DNA of 42,388 nucleotides, taken from positions 1 through 42,388 of the forward strand of contig JAUCBJ010001954.1 in assembly GCA_032718475.1 (NCBI GenBank), read 5' to 3'. Positions 28,108 to 37,491 of the stretch are shown here, one piece after another. This stretch comes from Nemertoderma westbladi (lineage: Eukaryota > Xenacoelomorpha > Nemertodermatida > Nemertodermatidae). The position numbers and the translations under genes are program-made. The notes beneath the pieces are model-generated. The model was given only the letters and a program-made list of their open reading frames with translations, was not told the DNA's origin and made no database searches. Each line of letters starts with the position of its first letter. Within the stretch, counting starts at the first letter, position 1.

Positions 28108-29270
28108 TTCAGACTCCATGGCAAACATTCTCGGAGCAATCGTGCCGTACCAGAAATTTGCAAAAACGTAAAGCAGGGACAGTTTTCGCCAAACCCTTTT
28201 TTACAAGAACCTTTTTTTATAATCGTTTCCTATAAAATAATGCTAAGTTTTTACATCCTAGAACATTCGATAACTATTGTAATTAATTAATAGGTTGGTT
28301 GCTTTTTTTACCATATATTATTAAATAAATGTGAGATAGTTAGTGCAGTTAGTTTAATTATAATATCGTAAACATCACTGCACAAAAACGCGTTTTACAC
28401 ACCAGATCTTTAAAACATTACCTTTATTCGCATGCGAAAATAAGGGTTATGCCAGAGCCAGCCTAGAGGCCAAGCAAGGTACCGGTAGCCGTAGCAATGC
28501 AAGAAGCTAGAAACTTCCTATTGGGTGCTATTTTTAGATCCTTCCCCCTTTTCTTACCCCCTCATCCGTGCCACCACTGATTCAGCCAAACAACCCAGGC
28601 AGCTCCGTAGCCCATCATTGTTCCAATTCTTCCGGTAGTCTATCATTACGGCTCTCCTAATTTGTTTCACTGGCATACTTAACATTGTTCCAATGTGTTG
28701 AGCTCCGTAGCACATCATTGTTCCAATTCTCCGGTAGACTATCATTACGGCCCTCCTAATTTGTTTCAAATTTGTTTCACTGGCATACATAGCATTGCAG
28801 GTAGGACACCATTACGTGGCTCCTAATATGTTTCAATTATGTTCCAATTTTGTTTCAACTAACAGAGACATACTAGTGGCAGTACGCGACATTTACATTA
28901 ATACCTACCACCCACTGTACATTGTTATGTATCATTGTATATTGTTTATGGTATTCTGGTAGCCCTACTTATGATATGTAATAAATAACCGTGAAGTAAA
29001 TCACCGGGGGGGGGGGGGCATTCTGCGCGGTAGGGGGCCATATGGCGCTACGCCTATGTGACCCGGGGGGCATTTGGCGCTAGGCGAATATGCCCCCCTG
29101 GGCTGGGCATTCCGCGCGCGGGGGGGGGGACATTTTCGCCTGTGACACCGGTATGCCTGCACTGCTACGTCATATGATGATACTGAACTGATACATAAAC
29201 ATGCAACGTGAAACGTGATTCCCTATTCAGCTATTGCCTATTTACCTAACAGACAGTTAGGTAAATATCA
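28108..29270. other. Non-coding interval with a two-copy repeat and G runs
   Basis: No supported gene. A ~100-bp unit starting AGCTCCGTAGC and including ATCATTGTTCCAATTCT, TATCATTACGG and TTTGTTTCACTGGCATAC occurs at 28600-28682 and 28700-28793. 29006-29018 is a run of 13 G and 29120-29129 a run of 10 G, within a GC-rich block (28999-29140) that repeats CATT-TGGCGCTA/CTGCGCGG-like words. Confidence 0.65.
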
Positions 29271-29278
29271 GTGCCGGA

Positions 29279-31168
29279 TTAAGCCTCTGGTGGCCCTAAG
29301 GCACATTTTAGTACTTTCCAAAAATGGCCCGAAAATTGATATTTTTCCGCAAACCCTTTCAAAAGAAAAAGCTGCTAAAGACAACTGAAATTGTCAAAAT
29401 GTTGCGAAGGAAATATAAAGTATTTTCGTTGGATGACTGACTGCGTGCAAATAACTACTAATTACTTTAATAATAAGTAGGCCTACTTTGCAAAAATAGT
29501 TTTCATCAAGAATTGTAACATTACTAAACGGCATATAAAACCTTTGCTATAAAGAGTGTAATGGTTTTGGTAGATTTTCTCAAGCTTTAATTTTTTAATA
29601 TATTTATGGGACCATTACCCCAAATCTATTTGTTTTATTTATAAAGCTACTATTCTGAAACCTTAACACAATGATCTGTGAGCTTTTATATACGATGAAA
29701 ACTGAGTATAGATAGATTCATAAACCGTTAGTTCGAAAATTATGGCACTTTTTGAGCAGGTCGGTTTTTTCAAAATTGGGTACAAAAAAATTGTTACAAA
29801 ATCGGCTCTAGAAGATACAAATGGCCATATTTTACAAAACCAACGATAGTAGTCCTAAAGCTGCTGAACATTTTGGTATATGTTTGATGGAAATTGAGTA
29901 AAAAATAAAATAGTAGTTCTGGGAATTTAGTGAATTTAGTGAAGTCTAAATCGACAAACTGATAAAAAGGTTGTTTTATACAGAGAGTCATAAATATCAG
30001 CAATATATTATGTTGTTGAAAAGAACAGTTTTGAGTTCAAAAAATAATTCAATGTTGAAAACCGATATCACCTTATGAAAGCCCTTCTATCAAACTACAA
30101 AAAATTGTGCAAATTTTCGAAAATTTCATTTCTGTGGGGGTTAGTTGGCCCCCTTAAGGCTGACTGGCCCCTGTAGCCATTTAGCAATTTTGATAGGATC
30201 GTGGGAATGAATGTGTTATTTATTTTCTGTAGGGTAGGTTTTGCACGGTACTTATCTTTACAGGACTTGCTGAGAAATATAACACACCAGAAGTGTGGGC
30301 TTTGTGCAAAGATATAATATTTCTGATCTATATTTGGACTTGCTGAGAAAGAAATGTTCTCCGATAGAGAACAGTCTCGGAAATAAGTACTTTTCGTCAC
30401 TAATTTTAATTTACGCTTATTTAATTTATTTTTTATTTTATTTAATTTTAATTATGCTGCCCAATTATGCTTTTAGGTTTTGTAGGAAATGCACCTAAAA
30501 GGCCATCGAATGCAAAATTCAATACACGAGGGCAGAACATCTGAATTTCGGTTAAATTAAATTACAGTAGTGACAAGAAGTTATTTCGGACACGTTTTTT
30601 TTTTTATCAACAACTATTTTATCTACAACTAATTTATCTTTTTTTTATCTATTAGGGCCTATATTAATAAAACTCGTTTCCGGTAAAAAAAATTAATTTC
30701 GCACTACCATATCTCCACGCCATACATTTACTATGAACAGTATTTCCAGTATGTTACCACGTCATTATTTGGTTGTTCCAGAAAGTTTAAGAGCTTAACT
30801 ACAAATAATTCCCCACAAATAAATAAAATTAAATTCTCCATTGTTCATAATTAGCACTTTAAAGTTTAAGTGCCCATGTTTTATTATTTCCATTCCATCA
30901 GGTCATTCAGGTCTCGAACTAATAACACAGCACCTGTCGGTCGACTGAGCTAGAATTTTTCACTTTCTATCAGAAATTTAGGGATAGTAAGTAGTCGAAA
31001 GATGCACTTTCTTGCTCTGTTTTCTATAAATTTTAGTGAGAAAAAATGTCGACTTTTTACATAAAAATATTTTTTTCACAGGAATGACTCGCTGAGAAAA
31101 AATGGCCCGTATTTTCGGCTGGCCCTTAAGGTACGTGCCTTATATGCCTTAAGGTTAATCCGGCACTG
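29279..31168. mobile_element. Non-autonomous hAT-type DNA transposon
   Basis: The left end reads CAGTGCCGGATTAA and the right end TTAATCCGGCACTG, a perfect 14-bp terminal inverted repeat. Beyond the perfect part both ends share a TGGCCCTAAGGCAC-like segment in inverted orientation. GTAAATAT flanks it on both sides (29271-29278 and 31169-31176), a perfect 8-bp target duplication as hAT transposases make. The interior has only short ORFs and no transposase, so it depends on an autonomous relative. GGACTTGCTGAGAAA occurs twice inside (near 30264 and 30336), with a similar stretch near the right end. Confidence 0.93.
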
Positions 31169-31199
31169 GTAAATATTATATCTCTTTCTCCTGATTGGT

Positions 31200-31450
31200 T
31201 ATAGGATCAGATGCTGTCAGATCAGATCAGATAAGGACAGACGCTTTATTCTACCTCAGGCCTAATTGGTTTATTTTACCGGTTGTTTGTTTGCTATTTT
31301 ATTTGTTTGCGTACTCATTATGCACTCATTATTTGTTAATTTTATATTGTTTAATTCTGTAATAATGTTAATATTGTGGCATGCTATTTCTGTAGGCCTA
31401 TTTGTTATTGTTTAATTTTTAATGCAGTCAATTTTATATTGTTTAATTAT
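31200..31450. repeat. Second copy of the dispersed repeat seen at 11.4-11.5 kb
   Basis: 31208-31265 is the inverted form of the CGTCTGTCCTTATCTGATCTG block, and 31345-31445 the direct form of the TTGTTTAATTTT block. The relative orientation differs between the two loci, so the blocks are separate units or one was rearranged. Confidence 0.7.
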
Positions 31451-31780
31451 GTAGTGAAATTAATTATTAATATTGTAAAAAAAAAATGTCTTATAAAATT
31501 GCAATTTTTTCACATTTTTTTTCCGAATTCCCAAAATTCACGAATTTTTACAAAAATGCCAGTCTTTTCTCACTGCAGCACTGAGTCGGGGTAGTGACTG
31601 AATTTTGAAAAAAAGTACCGGTATAAGTATTTTCCCAGGGGAATTTCCCAGGGGACACTATAAATGGGCAATTTTGAAAAAAAAATCACAAGTTGTGTGC
31701 ACCAAATTAATTATTCCCGTCATCTATCATCCCAGTCCCAGTGACAGATTCTTCTGAAGACGTTCCGGTTCCATTTGCCA

Positions 31781-31920
31781 GTTACCGGTAGGCCGGCGCT
31801 ACCGGTAGGCCGGCACTTACCTGCTTACCGGTAGGTCGTCACCACCGGTAGGCTGGCACTTACCGGTAAGCCGGCACCACCGGTAGGCCGGAACCACCGC
31901 CACCGGTACTACCGGTATTC
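31781..31920. repeat. Minisatellite of TACCGGTAGGCCGGCAC units
   Basis: About seven variable units built on ACCGGTAGGCCGGCAC with 3-8 base spacers, about 280 bp upstream of the CPSF3 start codon. The unit combines the two palindromes (ACCGGT, AGGCCT/GGCC) over-represented across the window. Confidence 0.85.
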
Positions 31921-32199
31921 ATCTTCAATCACCTCTTCGATGTCAGACGTCGCAAATAACAAATAACAATATATATTTCAATATTAGTCAATAGTAATAT
32001 AGATAATAATAGATAGAATGATAATAAAAGAACTTCAAACTTCAAAGCTCTATACACTATAGCTAGGTACCTATTTAACAGATTTATAGGACTGTAGTAT
32101 CACTCTATTGTTTATTGTCAATCTGTGAGTCATATATCTGTCTATTAGATACATTGCATTGAAATCTGGCACTTAGCTAAATACTGAAATACCTGCAAT

Positions 32200-32649
32200 A
32201 TGTCACATCTTAAGCGAACAGCTGAAATAGGAGATGAGAGGGATTTACTAACCATAAAACCGTTGGGGGCCGGGCAGGAAGTCGGCCGCTCCTGTATTGT
32301 AATCGAGTTCAAAGGCAAGAAGATAATGTTGGACTGCGGGATTCACCCAGGTAAATCCGGGATGGAGTCCCTCCCGTTTCTAGACGATATAGACCCGGTG
32401 GACATCGACCTCCTGTTAGTAACTCACTTCCATCTCGACCATTGCGGGGCACTGCCATACTTCATAATGAAGACTGCGTTTAAAGGTCGAGTTTACATGA
32501 CTCACGCTACTAAAGCGATCTACCGATGGCTACTCTCGGATTATATTAAAGTTAGTCATATATCTTCCAATGATATGCTCTACAGCGAACAGGATCTAGA
32601 GGACAGCATGGCGAGAATCGACGTCGTTAACTTTCATCAAGAAGTCGAG
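32200..32649 (+). CDS. CPSF3: CPSF3 (CPSF73) exon 1: mRNA 3'-end processing endonuclease
   Basis: 150 codons from ATG at 32200 to a GTAATT splice donor at 32650, phase 0. The protein begins with a short variable leader, then [16 protein letters not shown] and DCGIHPG, the start of the metallo-beta-lactamase domain. Motif 2 is present as HFHLDH, supplying zinc ligands. CPSF3 is the nuclease that cuts pre-mRNA before polyadenylation and histone pre-mRNA at its 3' end. The exon ends at FHQEVE, exactly where the human protein has FHEVKE. An upstream non-coding exon is possible. Intron 1 (32650-32852) is 203 bases, AT-rich and ends TACTTCCAG. Confidence 0.95.
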
Positions 32650-32852
32650 GTAATTCATTTTATAATTTTGGTGCCACAAATTATTAACTTAATTAGCAGC
32701 AATATACATTGGACATATAGAGGCCCTATATACTTATAGTATAGTAACATATTTTGTGGATATTATATCGTGTTTCGTTTGAACCCGTCACTCTGGCTCT
32801 CCTAATTTATTTTATTACACTTTACCTGATTTAAATAATTTACTACTTCCAG

Positions 32853-33177
32853 GTTGGCGGCGTTAAGTTCTGGGCCTACGTGGCTGGCCACGTGCTGGGC
32901 GCGGCCATGTTTATGATACAGATCGCGGGAGTGAAGGTCCTCTACACCGGGGACTTCTCGCGCCAAGAGGACAGACACCTGATGGCGGCGGAGGTGCCCA
33001 GCGTGAGTCCGGACGTGCTGATAACCGAGTCCACCTACGGGATCTACGTGCACGAACCTCGGGAGGAGCGCGAGCTGCGGTTCACGCGCACGGTCCACGA
33101 TATAGTGGCGCGCGGCGGCCGTTGTCTCATACCCGTATTCGCGTTGGGGCGGGCCCAGGAACTACTACTCATTCTAG
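32853..33177 (+). CDS. CPSF3: CPSF3 exon 2
   Basis: 325 bases from the AG at 32851-32852 to a GTCAGT donor at 33178, ending in phase 1. It continues the nuclease domain with motif 3 ([10 protein letters not shown], zinc His), motif 4 ([13 protein letters not shown], bridging Asp) and the [13 protein letters not shown] segment. The exon is far more GC-rich than its introns. One residue differs from the usual pattern: the residue three before the motif-3 His is Val in AYVAGH, where human has His. The next expected exon (Asp-Glu-Tyr-Trp onward) is not found to the window end, so intron 2 exceeds 9.2 kb and contains the LINEs, or the gene is truncated. Confidence 0.95.
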
Positions 33178-33659
33178 GTCAGTCCGAGGCGATACCGATC
33201 TACCCAACATTATACGGCTGTCAATCATTTCGGTTTCAATCCTTAAAATAGTTTTAAAGTTAAAGTCCGAAATGCTAAAATTTTCACATCGTCGCTCCAA
33301 AGGATTAAAAATGTGGCGACAAGGCGGGGTTGATTGTCGCTAATCCCATGTCGGCGAATTAAAATATATCGTCTCAATGTTAAATTCTCAATTTAGGGAA
33401 AGGAGCAGGTTATTATAGACAGCTTGCTGGCTTTCTAGTAATAGATGTCTATTAATCACCAGGAACTCTGATATTTAGGCCTTTGAAATCCGTCGACTCA
33501 GTAATATATATTTGAACGAACGAAAGCACGCCAATAAGGCATTTAATTAAATATATAGTTGGTAACCAGTAAAATTTATATAAAACCAAATAAAATCGCA
33601 CATGAATAAAAATAAAATCAATATTAAAATTTAACATTAAAATGAGTTCCGGTAGGTTC
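33178..33659 (+). other. CPSF3 intron 2 start and LINE 3' region
   Basis: The donor GTCAGT at 33178 begins the intron. From about 33480 the DNA is probably the 3' UTR of the minus-strand LINE, AT-rich with AATAAAAT-like words on the plus strand and no clear poly(A) tail. The exact LINE end is not resolved. Confidence 0.5.
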
Positions 33660-35455
33660 CTATTTGGTGGCCCCCCACTGTGATAGGCTGAGAGAGTTCG
33701 AGGGACAATGTAGAAGGTGATAGGGGTCCTTGGCGGGTGCGCTGCATAGAGTACATACGCAGGTGTCTGTTGGGGTGTGAAAGTGCTTGGAGACACAGAT
33801 GCGGTGGTGGAAGCCGTGGAAGGTGAATCTGGTAATCGCGTGTCTATTTTTGAAGCTGATTTTGGTCCAGTTTCTATTTGTCATGCCGAGTGAGTTCCAG
33901 AATGTGGTTGGTATTTCTTCCATCTTGCTTGCGATTTCGGATAGATAGGTTTGAAAGGCTGGTGTGTGTGTGAGATGTAATTCGTCTGCGAGCTCCATAC
34001 CTAAATGTTTCTCGTTGCATAGCGCTAACACGAGGCGGTTGAGTGTCGATTTATGTAGACCTAGTGTCCTTTTTAGATAGGCTGCCTTTATTTTATCTAA
34101 GTTATGAAATTCTTTAACTTTGAGATGAGGCCATATAAGCTGGATACAATATGTCAGAACTGGGCGTATTTTAATTTTGAATAGTTGTATGGCCGTTTGT
34201 AAGGAAAGAAGAGTTGGATTTTTGATGCTATGAACTGATTTGATAGCTTTGCATGATACCCGGGAGATATGTTTTTGGAATGAAAGTGTCGGTTGGAAAG
34301 TTACCCCTAGATAAGTGTATGAGTTGACTATTGACATTTGCGTGTTATTATAGTGAAATTTATCGTTAGAGGCCAGTCTGCCCCCTCTGCGGAATACGAT
34401 AATCTCGGATTTCTTTATATTTATTTCTAGACCATTTTCTTTGGCCCAGGAGGCGATGGCGTCCAGTCCCGATTGTAGAGCTTCTTTGGTGTCAGCGTAT
34501 ATTAGTAGATCGTCAGCGTATAGTAATATGTATACCGCGGTGGCTAGCCTCTTTATCCATGCAATTATATCCAGGATGTACAGAATGAGTAGAAATGGGC
34601 TTAATCCGTCTCCTTGTAGGACTCCTCGTATCTGTTTAATAGGGTCGGATGTTCGAAGGCCGTCTGTTATTTGTATAAGGTTTGGGGTAAGTATCCACTT
34701 TAAAAGTACAAGTATTTTTCCGCGTAGGTGAAAGGAATGTTGAAGTTTGCTAAGGAGGTTTGAGCGGGGGACAGAGTCGAACGCTTTCTTAAAATCAATA
34801 AAACAAGCGTATACCGGTGTTCGTTGTTTTGACAGGTTCGTCCAAACTTTGTTTATTAGTTGGCTGATAGCATGAGCGGTGGAACGCCCCGGCATAAAAC
34901 CGTACTGCTCGGGGGGAATTCTAGCATGCAGTTTCGATCGCAATCGTTTCTCAACGAGCCCTGTTAGGATTTTATATGCGTTGGCGAGCAGGGCGATGCC
35001 TCGGTAGTTATCCTCGGCGTCCCTTGATCCCTTACCCTTGTAGAGAACCTTCAGTATGCTAGTCTTCCACGCACTCACGGCTGTCCCACTATTGAGGCAT
35101 ATGTTGAATAGGATGGTCCACAGATAGAGAGTGGCTGGCAATGCAGCTTTAAGAATTTCATATGGCAAGAAGTCCGGTCCACCCGACTTGCCGTCGGGGC
35201 GTCGGAGAAACTCATGCCGGACTTCCTCCTCGGTGAAGTCCCTCGAAATATCATAATATTCCTGGTCTGCTCCGTCGTTAGATTGATCCAGGTTCGCTGT
35301 GGCGCGGTAGGTGGCGTCCGGGAGGTCTGTACCGCGGGTGGTGCGGTCCGGGTTCGCTGTGGCGTGGTGGGTGGCGTCCGGGAAGTCCGCACCCCATGTG
35401 GCGCAGTCTGGCTTCACTGTGGCGTGGTGGGTGGCGTCCGAGAGGTCCGTACCGC
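33660..35455 (-). pseudogene. LINE reverse transcriptase portion
   Basis: From the last repeat units the frame runs into RT: GKSGGPDFLPYEILKAA (start of the RT core), motif A FIDFKKAFDSV, motif B RGVLQGDGLSP, motif C LLYADDLLIYAD with both catalytic aspartates, then a thumb/connector. The C-terminal knuckle is CVCTLCSAPAKDPYHLLHC. It stops at 33660. The frame as called extends upstream to 36005 only because the 60-bp array is open in several registers. The true register enters from the endonuclease side and is offset by a 1-base insertion at about 35456. Confidence 0.85.
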
Positions 35456-37491
35456 TGGGTAGCACGATCCGGGTTCGCTGTGGCGCGGTGGGTGGCGTCC
35501 TGGAGGTCCGCTCCGCTTGTGGCGCGGTCCAGGCTCGCTGTGGTGCGGTGGGTAGCATCCGGGAGGTCCGTACCGCGGGTGACGCGATCAGGGTTCGCCG
35601 TGGCACGGTGGGTAGCGTCCGGGAGGTCTGTACTGCGGGTGGCGCAGTCCGGGTTCGCTGTGGCGTGGTGGGTGGCGTCCGGGAAGTCCGCACCCCGTGT
35701 GGCGCAGTCCGGGTTCGCTGTGGCGTGGTGGGTGGCGTCCGGGAGATCTGTACTGCGGGAGGCACGGTCCGGGTTCGCTGTGGCGCGGTGGGTGGTGTCC
35801 GAGAGGTCCGTACCGCGGGTAGCGCGATCCGGGTTCGCCATGGCGCGGTGGGTGGCGTCCTGGGGGTCCGCACCGCTTGTGGCGTTGTCCGGGCTCGCTG
35901 TGGTGCAGTGGGTAGCAACCGGGAGGTCCGTACCGCGGGTGACGCAATCGGGGTTCGCTGTGGCGCGGTGGGTAGCGTCCGGGAGGTCTGCACCGCGGGT
36001 GGCACGGTCCGAGTTCACTGTGGCGCGATGGGTCGCATCCGGGAGGTCCGCGTTCGTTGTGGCGCGGTGGGTGGCGTCCGGGAATTCAGCACCGCGGGTG
36101 GCGCAGTCCGGGTTCGCTGTGACGCGGTGGGTGGCGTCCGGGTGGTCCGCACCGCAGGTGGCGCGGTGGGTGGCGTCCCGGATTTCCGCACCGCGGGTGG
36201 CGCAGTCCGGGTTCACTGTGGCGCGGTGGGTGGCGTCCGGGAGGTCCGCACTGTCGGTGGCGCAGTCCAGATTCGCTGTGGTGCGGTGCGTGGCCCCACT
36301 GGTGTTAGCGCTATCTGTGGTGGAGAGCAGTTTGGAGAAATGAGTTCTCCATCGTTCTAGGGATATAGGGCAACTAGATTGGTGCGCTGAACTGGTTTGT
36401 GTCCACCTGTAAGGGTGTTCCTCTGCGTCCCGTATGAGCCGTTCCTCTTCTTTTGATCGGTAAGCTTCCAGTTTATCAGTTAGGAGTTTTTTGTATTCTC
36501 CTTTAGTTGTATGTAACACATGTCGTAACTGGGGATCCAGTTTAGAAGCGTGAGCAAAATATATTACTTTCTTCCGTTGATTGAAGCAGTCCTTGTCGAA
36601 CCAAGGTCGTGCTTTCCTATTAAAGTTCGGTTTGTCGATTGCGGCGTCCCGGATCATGTCAGAGATAGTCGTGTATGCTGAGTCCACATCGTTGACAGCG
36701 AGGTACATTTCTGTTACTTGGATTCGCGGGTCGATTTTCAGTTGCTCGAGATTTAGCTTGCGTGTCTTTGTGGAGTGCGTTGTGGTGTAATTTCTAGAGG
36801 TTCGGTTAAGTTCCCAAGTCATTTCAACAGGACAGTGTTTTTTGATTCCCATTACAGGGTAGCTCACCGAGATTGGGGCCACATCCGAGAACATAAGGTC
36901 TATAACGCTGCTCCCGTTGTGGCAGATGTAGGTAGGTATTGTTGGGTCGTTCCTAATCGATAAATTTTTGTCATTGAGAACATCCTGAAGACCCGTTATT
37001 TTATTGTTATCAGTGTCGAGGCGAGAGTTGAAGTCACCTCCCATTATAATTGGGATGGACGGGCGCGTTGGTATTGCATCCAATACTGTTAATATACTTT
37101 CCACGAGATCCTCGAGTCCCAGGTCTGGAGGGAAGTAGCATAGTACGATTGTAGCGATATCTGTATTTACAGCAACAAAATTCGTTTCTGTAGCTGATAT
37201 CTCCGGGTTGAGATGCGGTTTGACTGCAAGACACAGACCGCCTATTGGACGGCCACGGCCAGGGTTATTTATTGCTGGCGAATCAAAGCAATAAAATCCA
37301 GGTATTTCGGGTTTCGTTGTGGCAAAGGTCTCAGTTAGAAGCAGAATGTCATATTTGGTGAATATGTTCTGGGGTAGGAGTGATATTGCAGACGATATTC
37401 CCTCGACGTTCCATAAAAAGGTAGATACCGTGGTGTGAGTAGACGGGGCGTGGGCGGTACTTGTGGATGTCGATGTAGAGTTGTTATGCAG
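35278..37491 (-). pseudogene. LINE endonuclease portion plus repeat array
   Basis: The register is open from just after a TGA at 37492-37494. The APE-type endonuclease shows FLWNVEGI, LLLTETF, GGDFNSRLD and SVIDLMFSD, the usual order of catalytic motifs. A linker region (RPWFDKDCF) is followed by about 17 tandem copies of a 20-residue unit of the form DATHRATANPDCATRGADLP. After the inserted base near 35456 this register reads out of phase and stops at 35278. Confidence 0.8.
35290..36295. repeat. 60-bp minisatellite (~17 copies) between LINE endonuclease and RT
   Basis: Unit of the form GGTGGGTGGCGTCCGGGAGG plus 40 further bases. Most copies are exactly 60 bp, while copies near 36045 and 36160 are shortened by multiples of 3. 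Because the unit length is a multiple of 3 and stop-free, several frames on both strands are open across ~1 kb. Copies differ by a few substitutions. Confidence 0.95.

Noticed and set aside
33178-33251. Continuation of CPSF3 beyond 33177 (reads IPIYP)
   Set aside because: The following residues do not match the family and a proper donor lies at 33178. The resemblance to the IPIY of later CPSF3 sequence is coincidental.
35311-36360. Plus-strand ORFs of 349 and 315 codons opposite the LINE
   Set aside because: They are readings of the stop-free 60-bp tandem array on the antisense strand. Composition is purely repetitive and they start and stop at the array edges.
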